From the NCBI GenBank assembly GCA_008973525.1, contig WACJ01000374.1:1-64000 (forward strand): 64,000 bases of DNA, in the 5' to 3' direction. Shown here one piece after another: positions 17,290 through 30,270 of this stretch; position 1 is the first letter of the stretch; each line of letters starts with the position of its first letter. The notes below the pieces were generated by a model. That model was not told the DNA's origin. It was given only the letters and a program-made list of their open reading frames with translations, and ran no database searches. The stretch is from Stenopsyche tienmushanensis (Eukaryota; Arthropoda; Insecta; Trichoptera; Stenopsychidae). The translations under genes were made by a program, and so were the position numbers.

Positions 17290-17970
17290 CATTTTATATT
17301 TGTGCCTTGAATTTTGGCCTATCGTGTTTCTGAATACAGAACCAGACATTTATTTCACCTAGATCCAGAATATTGAAAAGCACCTGATTTAAATTGTATT
17401 TATAGCAATTCTCACTTATTTTCATGGATGATTCCAACAATATTAGTCTTTCATGCAAATGGGTAGAAAATCTCTTTTTCCGAAATTTTCTACATTCTGT
17501 TGACGTTAGATGCAAACCAGAATTTTATTTCAAGCATATTTGATTTCTTTGGCATGTACTATTTAAATCTACACATAGTTTTAGATGGAAACAGCAGCTC
17601 ATCAACAATAATTTATGCACCGGGTTTTTAACAATTTTGCTTTTTCTCAATAATTCGGTCCCTCAGATATTATAGCAAATGTAATGCTTTGTAAACGCTG
17701 GCTTCTTTTGCTTTTCTTATCAAAGAAAATGAACATATACTAGAGCAATAAATTGATGTAGTTTTGTTACACTTAGTTCCCATAACTTTAAATGTTTCTG
17801 CTTCTGTGCATGATCTTGTGTGTTTCATTATATTGTTATAACGTTTCCTTTTATATGTTTTTAGTATATTCTTTCGGTCCGGATACTTCCCTAAAGATAT
17901 TATGAATTGGTGTCCTTCCAAGCTTAGAATCTATGTCTATTTCTTTTCAAATTGTTCCATCAGAATCATT
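17290..17970 (-). pseudogene. piggyBac transposase remnant
   Basis: Read across frames on the minus strand, successive pieces match piggyBac-type transposases in order. First SDGT and SKLGRTPIHNIF (about 17965-17880), the characteristic N-terminal 'SKLGRTPIHN(I/L)F' block. Then CTEAETFKVMGTKC (about 17810). Then VDELLFPSK and IKFWFASNV (about 17620-17510), where the Asp of VDE corresponds to the first catalytic Asp. Then KTNIVGI (about 17455), the 'LVGT(I/M)R.NK' block, and VLFNILDLGEINVW (about 17395), the 'VFFNILDLAGINA' block. Segments expected between these are missing, including the region around the second catalytic Asp and the GVD..DQM motif with the third. Stops and frameshifts are frequent. 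It cannot encode an active enzyme. Confidence 0.8.
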
Positions 17971-18398
17971 TTCGACAAGTACAATATTCTCACTTTCAGA
18001 ATTCAATAATAATATTTTTATTTTTAACCCTTGAAACTTAACTATAATAGTCTTGGTTATCATCTATCTAAGGACTCTAATTAATGTGTTGTGTTACAAG
18101 CTGTCTTGAGTTTTGGAAAGTTCATTTTCATCTCTTTTCATTTATATTTTTTTAATTTTTGGATTATTTTGATATAGCTTTATTTCTATAGATTACATAG
18201 ATTTAGAAGAGAATATACCATATTATCTATATAGATTGAAAAAAATAAATGGAAAGTAAATAGTAAAAAATACATAAAATGCATATTTTAAGACAAACTG
18301 TAAAATTTGATAGCGTTGTAAAACAATTTTAATATGTGAGAGTTATACAAAAGTTTGAAAATGGTCAAATAGACCGGTACTGGTGAGTTAAGTGTTAA

Positions 18399-20345
18399 TT
18401 AAAAAGCATACAATGTGTAATCATACTATAATTAGATGTGACAATAACTGTATTTTCACTGTAACTGATAACATTAATATGCATCTTTATTTTTTTAATT
18501 ATTCATGTGTGAAACGAATGTAGTGATGTCCTTTTATCGAACGATGATGTCAAAGACATGTGTGACTTTATTGCTTTTCAGTGAAATCTTCAGTTATTGT
18601 GAGAATCTTCCTCGTTACAAGACTGGTGAAAATGACTCATATTTATTGAGATTCAAATGGTGTAAATCATCGTGATGATGGGCGTTTTTGTCGTTCGAAA
18701 ATGCATACATAAGACGAGGGGCGTATAATCATCGAGAATACTGGAGATGAAGATACATGGGATTTAGATTTGGTGACCCTCTTCAAGCAACAACAGATAC
18801 AGTTGCCTGATTTTTTCAGAAAAATATATGATTTTAATTGATTTAAATTACCTCCTTTGAATTTCGGAGTTATCCTTGAGGGAGCTTTGGACTACCATTA
18901 TAGATATATTTGAAATGTTCAATGATATGATATCCAATTTTTTTTCAATTTTAAGCGTTAATATCACCAATAATAGTTACTTAGTATTCATATTTTAACG
19001 ATAGAATTCCATTGCAAATATTTGTTTAATTTTAACGCTGAGATTGATTTCTTCTTCGGTGGTTTGACAGTTGTAATATAGTGAATTTGGTAACAATTTT
19101 TCTGGCAGATTCTTGGTGTATTATTTAAATGTGATATGAATATCATCGATGAAATTCAACTGGCTTGGCTATGCTAGCATGTTTAAAAATAGGGGTTGCA
19201 GATGTCCTTTGGAATTTCATTGAATTTTCTTTACGCTTAAAATCAATTTATCGAGAAAATTGTAATATCTGTCTAACGAACGAAAACTATTACATAATTG
19301 TATTTTTCTGTAAATAAATTGCAAATTATCTCATCAATAAAATGCTTTATAGATGTGGACGTAACAATATTGACATATATATTTTTGCAATTCTGGCAGG
19401 AAATATTAAGAAATTTGTTATGGTATATTCTGAGCTTGATTTAGCATTAATAAATTAGCATTAATTTTAAGTGCAGAATTCCAAAAATTTCAATTCATTG
19501 CGTTTAGCCGGAAATTCTTCATTTCACAAACTTTTCCTACAGCTGTTTTTGACCTTCATTCGAATACAATGGTTTTTTCGGCAGTCTAGAATCTAAAGCT
19601 CCATTTAACTCATCAAGCAATCTTAAGAAAGCCAAATACATGGTCCATTGTGATAACTGGTGCAGCGACGAAGTGCTTCGACATAAATCGTCACAATTAT
19701 GTGGTCGAGGATTGTGCACGCGATGCAACGTCCTATGTCTGAGACACCATGTGGTTTTTGGATGTCAATACGAACAACATATGGTCACAACAATCGGCAC
19801 GGGTCAACGTCAATTAGCCACACGCACACACGTGAATCCACACGTGTCTGCCCCCCTTTGAACCATATAAAATATTATGGAAAATCTGGATTGTTAAATT
19901 AAATACATTTGTATACTGTTCGAGAAATTTTGAGTCCTTTCCGGTATTCATACTTTACAAAGCTGCGGAATTCAATTGAACAAATTCCGTGAATTAATTT
20001 ATCCTGCAGAGTCGCTATATTAAAAGTTGTCCTATTTTAATCAGAATTTCGGCGTAATCAGACATCTGTACAAGTTACTGCGTTATCGATATACCAATAT
20101 TGCGGATAAAACCGCAAATAGTAGATCTTTCGTCAAAAATGTAAACCAAAATGTTGATTCACATTACAATTTGAAAATACGTGTGGTATAGCTTAATTGG
20201 GCACTAGTTTAATCAGGTCTATGCTTATTTGGGAAAGTGGTATAAAACCACCGTTAAGCAACGAATGGAAACTGGGATGGGAGAAACGATGTTTTGATTT
20301 AATATAATTTTATCTCTAATCATGCTTGATTTTAAAATAATTGTT
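18399..20345. other. intergenic
   Basis: AT-rich spacer. A GC-richer island at about 19590-19860 contains CACGTG-like repeats (ACACACACGTGAATCCACACGTGT). Open frames over it on both strands encode nothing recognisable. Confidence 0.45.
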
Positions 20346-20412
20346 TGTAATTAAAAACGTTTAACTTTTTTTAACGTTTAAATCAATTTTGTGTAATTAA
20401 AAACGTTTAACT
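20346..20412. repeat. local 21-bp direct repeat, 46-bp period
   Basis: A 21-bp unit (TGTAATTAAAAACGTTTAAC plus T) occurs identically at 20346-20366 and 20392-20412. A related TTAACGTTTAAA lies between them in the opposite sense. It looks like a local duplication rather than a transposon end. Confidence 0.7.
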
Positions 20413-23400
20413 AAAGAAATTGATTATTGAATTCAAATTTGTGTTACATACATCTTGAACCAGCTTTCTCACGTTGCCCAAATATAAACGTTCTTTGGCA
20501 ATATCATAACCATGATCGACCGTCTTCTGAAGGATCTTTTACTATTTGGATATGATTCTAAAACGGCTCAAGGAATTTTATTCTATGGCATCCATATTAC
20601 ATGATCTCCATGACCTTCCAATTTGATTTTATCAAGAGGATTGAGAATTTTCCTCAAACCTTTTTCCAAATATCCAAATATTTTCCTTGTTGTCATATAT
20701 TTATTAATCTTTATACGGATAGAAATATTAGACCCTCCTTAAAGAAATATATTATTTTTGCATGCTCTGAAATATCCTTGTATGTATCATGTTTTTGTAT
20801 GAATCGTCAGATTCTAATACATCCGAAATTTATTCCAATTTGTAATATATTATGAGAATGAGTTATATATTTTTTTTATTTAATTCTTATATCAATCGCA
20901 GAAAATGTTCTTGGAAAATATTCAAAATTAAATATTAGATAAGCTCACAAAAAGGCGTTAAAAGGTTTCCCATCCTAATTTTAGATAGTCGCTTTGGAAC
21001 AAATTGGAGCGATAAATTTGTAAAAGAAAAATTTAATTCCAGAAATACATCGTGTTCTATATTAAAGGGTTGTAATCAAATTATCGAATATGTCAAAATT
21101 CATTATAGTTGATTCAACGATCCAATATTTATGATTGCAGCTATAAAATTAATACAACGAGCTTGTATGAAAATTATATTAACGCTGAAATTATATTTAA
21201 CACGACAAGTTGGTATTTTATTCATGATTAATAACTATGAAATTATACATTCGTGTAAATTGTCATAACAAGCATACTGTATGAAGTCAAACCTCCAGTG
21301 TCCGTTTGTTTCTGTTTAATTTGACGTAATCCGATTTTCGGCCGTCGGCGATTTTAACTAATGCCATCTAGAGATTTACTGTGAATTATGAATGGTTTGA
21401 AGCTTTGCTTATTAATATACAGCGTGCTCAACATTTTACATTTATAGGATTTGTGATTTATAGCATTCCAATGAAATCCAACATCATAAATCTGTTAAAA
21501 TGATAAACTTATTAAGCTAAACTGTTATGTAAATTTTGGATAAATTGCATTTTATTCTGTATTAATTTGAATCAAATCTTTTGATTGTGAACTATAAAAG
21601 TAAAGAGTTTTTAGTGCACAATAATAATATTTTCTAAAAAATCGCTATCATCTGTTATTAGAGCTCCATTCTAATTTGAAAAGCGAAATTACAAATTTGC
21701 AAAATAATTGATTTTTATGGATTTAGAAAAAATATTAAATAAAAGATGGCGCTAGTTGTATTAATTTAATTAATTTTTCAATATAAATGATAAATAAAAC
21801 TTATGTGCATTTTTATTACAGATTTGATTGTTCAGAAATGGATCATCCTGTATCTTACATAGGCGGAAGGGTGAAAAAGTCTCTAGAACCATAAGGGTAA
21901 ATGCTTTGAAAATATTTCGTCTAAAACAAGGCTCAGTTCATTGTGGGTCATAAAAGCAGGGAAGATACACCCATTCTAAATAGAAAGCACATTTTATTAT
22001 ATTTTATTTAATGATTTAGTTTTATTTTAAATATTCTTACTCATTTCATCCGAATTTAGACTCAAACATAGTATGTATCAATATATTAAGACAGCTGTTT
22101 CTAACCTAGGGAGTAATTACCTCTGTAGGGATAAAACAGCAATTTTGCTAAGGTAATAATGCTGATAATTTTTGGTATGTAGATAATAAAATGACAGATC
22201 AGCGCCAAGCAGCTGAGAACAAATTTTAAAATGGGATAAAATCAGTTTCTCTGATAGGTTATAGGGCTAAAAATACTGAAAAGCTTAGGAACTGCCTTTT
22301 CCAAAGAAGAACCATATTTCGATCCAATTGTCAATTAATTATTTTGCTTTCAGTTGTAAGGGTTGTACCATTAAGCTTGCAGGAACGTTTGCTTTGAGGG
22401 TATTAGAGCGATTTGTTATGAGAAGAGAGAAATGATTTTAATAAACCCTGAAATGGGGGTGTGCGCACCGGGGGGAGTATATTCATATTTGAAAAGTACT
22501 TGTTCACAGTCTACTTAGTAATGAATACTTTTATTGTGTACTTACAAAACAAAACGGTCAGACCGATTGTATGTATTTGTATTATGTATTTGTTTAAATA
22601 TATATATTTTTTAATATAAATTCTATCATAAATCTAAATATGACTATCTTATATATCTATCTGACTCATGCATCATTAGTATTTATTTATTACTTCAAAT
22701 TTCAGCAACAAAAGATGTTGTTAAAATTTTCAATTTCAAAAATTTTACAAAATAATATTTCAGCATTTAAAAGTGTCATATATTTGGATTTTAAAAATTA
22801 ATTTATAAAAATAATTAACGACATTATTAGGAAATTAATAAAATTATTATGTGGAATTGGTTAAAAAATATTAAATAAGTTTTGCTATTCGTCAATAGAT
22901 GTCCAATAAATTCACCGCTGTAAAACAGATTTCTGCTGTGAATATAATATTTTATAATTTCGGCTTGTGTTTCTTTTCACTCACAGATGGCATTATAATA
23001 TTGTGGAATTATTTAAAATTATCCTTGTTTACAAATATAGACATGTGTTCATTTACGTATAAAGATATCAATTTCAACCCCATTTTTTATGTATCAGTTT
23101 ACGAAGATAATTGCACAAGAAGGGTTTGCTATATTTTAAAACTATTTTCTATGCATATAATTAATAAAATGTTAATATTGTTATTCACATGGACAGACGA
23201 TCGGATTAAGTCCTGCATCAAAAAAGCTCGAAGTTTATGGGTGAACAAAATCAGAAAAATGTAACATTTCAATTGCATTCATAAGTTGCAGTTCAAACGT
23301 CAGTCTTCCTCGCCATAGGGGTTTCCCCTTGCGGCCACATAAATGCTACATTGAAGAAATGCCAAAAGAAATTATTTATTCATCTTTGAATGGAATGGGG

Positions 23401-24319
23401 CGTGACGGACCAAAGCCGAAACTGGTTAATTCAATGCTTTTCTTTCGTATCAACACTAAGCCGTTGTTAAAAAAAATGATTGTAAGGACCCTGACATCGC
23501 CTCGCGGGGTACGCGACATTGTCCTTGATGAGGGAATAAATGCGCCATAGAAAAATTAAGACGCCGTTTGTTGAACGGGATCATGTTTTGATTGTTCGCG
23601 TTTTTGAGGGCTGCTGTTCGTTTTTTAGCCATTGTCTGTGATAAAACGGGGATCGGAAGGATTATGGAGTATATTTCGTAACAATTTCAATGGTGTCATA
23701 TCGTCGACGTATATAATCTTTTCATTGCGATGAATGGAAGGTTATCCAATTGACTGGTTTGTGAGCGTCCTTCCGTATTGGTATGGATATCTTGCACTTT
23801 TTAAATTGATTCATTTTTACTTTGTGGATTATGGATACAAATCTATTGGCCAATTTAAGAATAGACAAACAAAAAAAAAATTTCCAAGTATTAATTAAAC
23901 TGGAGTAAAAATAAGAAATTATGCGCTGGCAAATTTGCAAGCGTTAGCCAATCGCAATATTGATATATTCTTCTAGTAATTGTAATAATTTGGATAAGAT
24001 GGTCACGAAAGTGACTTATCGTACGCGAATATGTAAAAAACTATCAATATCGATCATAAATGAAAATTGATAAGACTATTCCTAATTTGTGGTTGCTATA
24101 AAACAATGCCAAAGAAGCGTTCGTTAGCCCTTTGAAGAGTAATTTAAGTATCGGTAACTGGTCTTATAATTAATAGTATTTTAAAGCTAAGCTAACTAAC
24201 GAATCATTAATAATATATATCAATCAACGCATAAGTATTTGACGATATTTGAATTAGGAGCACGAATTGTATTGACCAGGATGACATTCTTCGCTTAACG
24301 TAAATGGTACACTGTAGAT
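20413..24319. other. intergenic, AT-rich with one GC-richer island (23300-23660)
   Basis: No gene supported. The longest ORF (121 codons at 22899-23264) is rich in Ile/Phe/Asn as expected from AT-rich DNA, and shows no domain. The island at 23300-23660 holds short GC-rich motifs (CCTCGCGGGGTACGCGAC) and is a candidate regulatory block. The stretch 20413-23300 shows no transposon ends that I could pair. Confidence 0.45.
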
Positions 24320-24420
24320 CAGCGGTTCTTAAACTTATATAGTTCGCAGACCCCTTCTTGAGCATTTTTTTTTATGCGAATCTCATCTCAGCCCTAAGCA
24401 TTTTATATCTTTAAATTCTG
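24320..24420 (+). mobile_element. orphan hAT-type terminus
   Basis: It begins CAGCGGTTCTTAAAC and continues to GCAGACCCC. This is the same terminal type as the complete small hAT element at 57786-58038 (CAGCGGTTCTTAA, GGGGGTCC). I found no matching right end downstream, so this is a decayed or truncated copy. Confidence 0.55.
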
Positions 24421-24770
24421 ACCTTCAGCCCTCGATATGTGCGGTGTTCTAATACGAGTTCCGTTCGACAATTACATGAAATGTAGGCAGAGAATGTCCA
24501 AGTTTTTCAATTGAATGTTGGTATTTTAACCAAGATTTTTTAAGTTTATAGGAACTTTGTTGAACGAATGATAATGATGATATTTTCAGTGTTTTATGTC
24601 CAAATTAAATCGTTAAACATTGGCAATTTTTTAACAATAGTAATAATATCACATAGTATTTTTATATGTGCTGAATAGTATATATATATATATCATGAGG
24701 TATTATCGAAGTTACGGATAACAGTATTCAATAAAAACCTATTATATAAAGTCTATCCTTATTAGGACTT

Positions 24771-24862
24771 GTCGGTTTTCAAAAATCGATTTTGAAAATC
24801 CGGCTTTTAGGCAAAAACTTTGACTTTCGAAAACCGGTTTTTTATCCTGAAAATCCGGGTTT
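24771..24862. repeat. cluster of palindromic CCGG-centred motifs
   Basis: Within 92 bp are CGGTTTTC...GAAAATCCGG around a central ATCGAT (near-palindromic), a perfect 12-bp palindrome AAAACCGGTTTT (24830-24841), and a further AAAATCCGGGTTT. Tight repeats of short palindromes of this kind are typical of subterminal regions of hAT-like DNA elements. Here they may be all that is left of one, but no terminal repeats or target duplications were found. Confidence 0.5.
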
Positions 24863-25429
24863 GAACATAAAAATTAAATTTTCATTATCAATGTCACTCA
24901 CTATTAGCATGTTATGTATTTAAATTCTAAATCACCATATCAAAGACATTGATCCATTTGACATTGAAATGTACATCTTTAAGATCATAGGTTTCCTCTT
25001 TTAAATGTAATTTTTATGTGACATTTCATCTGGACAGTGTTTCTTTTCAATCCATTCATATTGTTTGAATCGATGACATTGATCATCATTGAAAATGATA
25101 TCTGCATAGTATCACTTTTGCTTAGCCTCGTGTCGTTTATGTCTTCTAGACAGTATTCCGACAATCTCTCCGATTCCCTTCCTATACATTCCTTGCAAAA
25201 ATATCCTACAGATATATTCCAGATTTCACTTCAGTCACATGTCAATACATTTCATTTCTTAAATTAAGAGAATCCGATTATTTCTGATCAATACAAGTTG
25301 TCAGGTCCAAGTTTTTTTTATATGTTGATTTGGTTTTAATGATTTTTTTTAACGAGGGCTTTACCAGGGGATATATATACATAATTAAAATATAGGAATT
25401 GGTTGGATGGTGTTAATAAATAGGTGTGT

Positions 25430-25760
25430 GGTGCATCGGCGCCGACGGGGCTAATCCGCGGGTTGCGCGCCCAGCATTCCCGTTCGGTGCAGTTATGATA
25501 ATATTATTTAAAAGCGGACGTAAGCCTTCCATTAATCACTATTATCTATGAAATGGAGCGTAAAAACACACATCATTTGTCAGTCGTCGGCATTAATATT
25601 TGGCGCAGGTGAGTTGCACGCGTCACGTTAATATTTCGCATTTTATCGGATGCATTACGCGCATTACGGGGGTGGGTCGGCCTCGTGAAATGTTTGCTAA
25701 TGACGTACGCGCTACATTGTTAATGCAACTGAATAATGCACAGCTGCAGTGACCTCTTGC
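25430..25760. promoter_or_regulatory. GC-rich candidate regulatory island
   Basis: Markedly GC-richer than its flanks and without a credible ORF. It contains GCTAATCCGCGG (TAATCC is an Otx/Bicoid-type core), E-boxes CAGGTG and, just inside the 3' edge, CAGCTG, a repeated GCATTACGCGCATTACG, and AATGACGTACGC. The motif assignments rest on known consensus cores; enhancer function is inferred from composition and position. Confidence 0.3.
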
Positions 25761-27594
25761 ACAAATGCCTCTCCATCATGACTCTTTATTTATATCTGCG
25801 AATATTTTTATTGATGGCAATGCACCATGCGATATTCAATAAAGCCACCAGGAGGCTATTTTTTATTTTTATGCGGTGCTGATATTAACATATGAAAATG
25901 TATCCAATACAGCTATAATCAATCAAGCCTTTGAAGGGAGATAATTTTTTGCAATGAACGACGACATTTTTTCAACTGTTCATCGAAAGAGAACCGATGG
26001 GTTGACATTGGAGTTAAAATATAAAATATGTGCATTACCAAATGTATTTACTACAAAATAAATATTTGGAAGATGTTTCGAACGATATATATGTGCTACT
26101 AAATTTAAGCTTCGGGAGATATAGGTATCGATAAAGGATCTTCTCAATATGGTTCATCATCATCTTACTGTATATCCTTTCTATTGACTGTATATCTCTT
26201 TTTTGGAAATCAACGAATGAAAAGAAAATGGTGTTTCTATCATGGCTTTAGTTGACCAGTAGTTGGCAATTCTATATTATCTACATCACCACTAACTACT
26301 GCAGTATTAATTTTTAAATTGTTGGACTCTTATTTCAAAGAAAAGACTTTGTCTAGAAATCAATGTAACAACATGTTTGTGCTGATGGTGTGCCATCAAT
26401 GATTGGAGCTCGTCAATGTTTCTGTACAAGAGTAAAGGAAGTCAATCTATAGATAAAACTGTTTTATTGCTTTCTTCATGTAGAAAATCTTGCTTCCAAG
26501 AGGTCGTAAATTATATGAACTTAAAATGATGTGCTTAAAAATAGGTTCTGATTACACAGATTTACTCTGATTCAGTACTCGATGACAGTAGTACAGAAAT
26601 TTAAAACTAGCCAAAATTTCAGCCAATACTATATATTTTTTAAATTGCTTTAGAGCGTTGGATTATTATTGTTGACATTAAAACAGATTTAAATTTTGGA
26701 TTTCTTATTCTTCATTTCGATACGTTAGAACTTAATATTTTGATTACTTATATGCGATATCAAATGAAATTCTATTTAAAAGTGTATTGATCTCATTCTT
26801 AATTTAGCTTTAATCACTGGGTGTTGTTGATAAGTCAATAAAAAACGCAAAAGTAAAAAAAAATACTATTCAAATTGGTGGAATGAATTCAAAAGATCCA
26901 TATTTTGATCAGTCAACTGACGTAACTTTAAAGGAAAATATCATAATTATCCTCATCATCACCTTGATAAGTTAAAACGTCTGTGTAAAATGGATTGCGT
27001 GAAGGCTGATGCCATATAAAAAAGTAATATTGAATCTTGACTCATTACTCATTACTATAATCCTAAAAACGAGCTAGATCCGATGTAATGATGTCTTCAA
27101 AACATTTTAAAAATACGATTATGCTATTAGAATGTAGATTTTATTGAATGGCAAGCTTATAAAATGATCTTTCATCCTGATGATCCATCGATATAGTCAT
27201 CTTTCTACATTATTTTTGCAACTGCTTTTACTACTATGTATATCTGTTCCACGAAAAATTCACAGATCTAGTACAATATTTCTAAGAATTTCAAAATATA
27301 GAAGAAATATAGAATATATTATAGAAGGAATAAATATTAAATTGAATGCAGATTTTATGCAATCTATGTTACATGACGATACATAGCATTGCCGTTTTAG
27401 TATGTATTTTGTAATCCACCACCAATGTTATAAAAGGATCAATATGATTTCTTATCTGAATGTGTGTACATGTGAAATGTATAATCCAATATGTACGTAT
27501 ATCGATAGTCAAAGTACGTGGAATAACTTATAAGGCATTGTCGGATTTAAATGAAATCCTTTACAGTTTAGCAAGCTTAAAATGGGGGATGCTA
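25761..27594. other. intergenic, AT-rich
   Basis: No gene, repeat pair or transposon terminus recognised. A TTTTTTATTTTTATG stretch near 25860 resembles Hunchback/Caudal-type sites. Confidence 0.4.
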
Positions 27595-27833
27595 GGCAGC
27601 TTCCTAAATTCGGCGCTGTGTCTATGTCTGCGAAGGTCTCAGTTAAAAGTCACAGCCAGCAGCTTTGGCGATGGATAGAGCTCATTTACGGGGAGGGAAT
27701 CAGCAATTTATCAACGTATCCACCAAATTTACGGCATGGCCCTGGTGAGGATATATACCAAATCGTAAGGTGCCGGATTTGAACCGCAAGCCCGAGCCAT
27801 TTTGTATCTGTCCCACTTTACCGGGCGCCATCC
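27595..27833 (-). mobile_element. probable tRNA-derived SINE
   Basis: Read on the minus strand, the 5' part has an A-box-like GGTAAAGTGGG and, about 33 bases further, a perfect pol III B box GGTTCAAATCC followed by GGCACC. It does not fold as a tRNA: the T stem and acceptor stem do not pair. The roughly 180-bp body that follows is GC-richer than its surroundings and has no ORF. A tRNA-like head joined to an unrelated body is the layout of a SINE. Only one copy is in the window and no poly-A/simple tail or target duplication was identified. Confidence 0.45.
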
Positions 27834-30179
27834 AAATATTTATTCAGCAGACATCTTCGTGAATAAGCGCATTTTTGCAAATCTGAATTCGAACGGAAAG
27901 AAAGCACAAAAGCGTTTCCAATTAAAACTCTGCGAAAATGCAGTTTGAAAGCACTTTTTCATAGAGCGTGGGACATTTTCTATATGCTGGAATCTCGTTT
28001 CCACGGTGGTAAACAGCGTCGCGATTGCAAACAAGAATGATGAATAAAAATATTTAGACAATCGGAATCTATTTGTTTCACAAAATATTTGTACTGTTTC
28101 GAATGACAAGAGTAGAATTTTGATGAAATTTTTTCGAGCTGTGTAAACCTTTCGATGGTTCGTCGAACGAAGAGGTTTTTTCGCGACGAGTTTTTCTGTT
28201 TGCAATTTTGAAGCCTATTTTATTTTAGTGTTTTTGCATACCTTTATACTTTAAATAAAAACAAAATCTACATGCAAAACATTCAAAATGCTTAAAAGAT
28301 ACTGTTAAATCAGTTTTATTCATAAAGTTAGATTTTTTTTAATACATCAAACACATCATTGAAAATATATTCATTTTGGCTACATTTTAGTTATAATTTA
28401 AAAAAATACATGTGTTTAATACCTATTAAATATCTACTTGGGATTAAATAATATGTAAAACCTAAAGACTTATTCATTATCAAAATTTGATCTGATATTG
28501 GCATGACATTGGATGATACCAAAAGTAGAGAGATAAATAGCAAAATATTATCAATTTCGCTCCATTGTAGCTACAATTTTGTTTGAAAAAATACAATGCA
28601 ATTGTGTGCTTTTCTTTTAATGCGAAGAAATTTGACGATAATCAATTTTTGAGACAGTTCTTTTATAATCAGTTTGTAATGAAAAACGATTCAAGAAACA
28701 CACAATTTTCGTTAACATTAAAATGTGAAAGTTATCGATTTATTGTTATTATTAAGCAAACGAATCAACGATAAAGTATTGAGATTCATGTAAAGATTTT
28801 GAACAATGACAATTGGATCTTCAAAAATTAATTTATGTCAACTTATTTGAATTTTCGTGATCAATACTTAAAAATCATATGAAAATAAATTAAGATTCCC
28901 TAATCATGAAATGGAGTTAATTGTGGCTGAGGGGTGAAATTGAATTTGCTCATATATAAGCCATCATCCACAAAAATGATCCTTTCCACCTACATACTAA
29001 TGTTGATGATTTGACTAGTTTCTTTGGTCCATGGCTGCTCATGAATATATTTGAGAACGAATTTCAACGATTATTTTAAGTACGTTAAGACGAAATTGTA
29101 TTTATTGTGCACTAAGGAAACATATATATATTTGAAAATCTTGCATTAAATGCACTTAAAAATTTTATCTGAAAAATGCACATCTGTTGAACAGTGTCAG
29201 ACGATAAATTATATCGTCAATGATATTCAGAGATCATCAACAATTTATCAATAAATACATGTAGTATTTAATTCCTACTTATAAATTCTCTACAGAATGT
29301 AATTTTGAAACGGAATATGCTACGTTTGTCTATATTTTATTTCGGTGCGAGATCACCATAAAATTCTCATTAATACTATGAAATTTTGAGTCACAATTGA
29401 GGGTATGGTTTTGCTAAAATTCGTGCATAATCTCTAATAATCCCCGGTTGGAAATCGCTCTGCCATTTTTATACAGGGGATGAAAGCCAATAGATATCCA
29501 AGCATACAAATATTTATTATTTTTTTAGTTAAAATCCTCAATTGTTGAGCTCTCCTGTGCTTAAAACGCAAACTACATGACTTACTCAATAATTAATGGA
29601 TCCTTCTGTGTAATTCAATTGTCCTGCTTGGTGGGCGTGTTGGGTGCATGGCCCAGCAATATTTTGAATGCTTTTCCTAATATTTACTTTGGAGTGCCTT
29701 TTCGCTTTTTATCTTCTATATTTGATTCGACCGTTCTTCGAATGGAATGGATTTCTTTGTGGCGTATCCCTTTAAGGATGTTTCATTCATTCAGTGCGAC
29801 AATAGCATAAGAAATGTTTTGCAAACACAAATGTGCCGCTCGAGAAAATTTCTGCCACATAAATCAATAATTATGCTTTGATTCCTCGCTGGGGAAGGCA
29901 GTCTTTGTCGCTTGACCTGGAATAGTTAAATATGATGTTGGGCATTCTTTCGTCGAAACACCATTGTGCACGAGCTATGTAATATTCTCTCATCGTACTA
30001 CACATATCTCATGGGGAAGAATTTTCAATTGTAGCCCAACTACTAAATTTGATTTAGAAAAACTCATTTTAGTTCAAAATTATCTTTCAAAAAATGAAGA
30101 TGATTGTATGCCCAATCATATACTTTTTTAAATTCAATTCTATTTTGTTGATAATACCATGCCATTTATGATTTCTTAA
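27834..30179. other. intergenic, AT-rich
   Basis: No gene supported. The 121-codon minus-strand frame at 27840-28205 abuts the SINE and is rich in Phe/Lys/Arg without a domain. A slightly GC-richer block at 29560-29960 shows nothing recognisable. Confidence 0.45.
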
Positions 30180-30270
30180 CAGTATAAGTTCTTAAACTGG
30201 GGTCCGTAAAATAATACAAAAACGTTTATCTGTAATTGAAAAAGATATTCTAGTGAAATTATCGTTCGAT
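30180..30270 (+). mobile_element. hAT-MITE relative, 5' fragment
   Basis: Reads CAGTATAAGTTCTTAAACTGG then GGTCCG, followed by AAAACGTTTATCTGTAATTGA and GTGAAATTATCG. These match, in order, the left half of the complete hAT MITE at 57786-58038. The terminal CAG is separated from GTTCTTAA by a few extra bases, and no right end is present. Confidence 0.5.

Larger units (their letters stand above)
16907..18394 (-). mobile_element. decayed piggyBac element, 1488 bp, with TTAA target duplications
   Basis: Flanked by TTAA at 16903-16906 and 18395-18398. The ends are inverted repeats: CACTAAACATACCG at the left, and CACTTAACTCACCAGTACCGG read inward on the minus strand from the right. TTAA targets with CACT-type ends are typical of piggyBac. 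The minus strand of the interior encodes a broken piggyBac transposase (separate entry). The part nearest the left end encodes a mariner-type fragment (separate entry), so the element is a mosaic. It is inactive: many stops, frameshifts and two large internal deletions. Confidence 0.85.

Noticed and set aside
22899..23264. 121-codon plus-strand frame
   Set aside because: Amino-acid content is what AT-rich DNA yields by chance; no domain, promoter or splice evidence.
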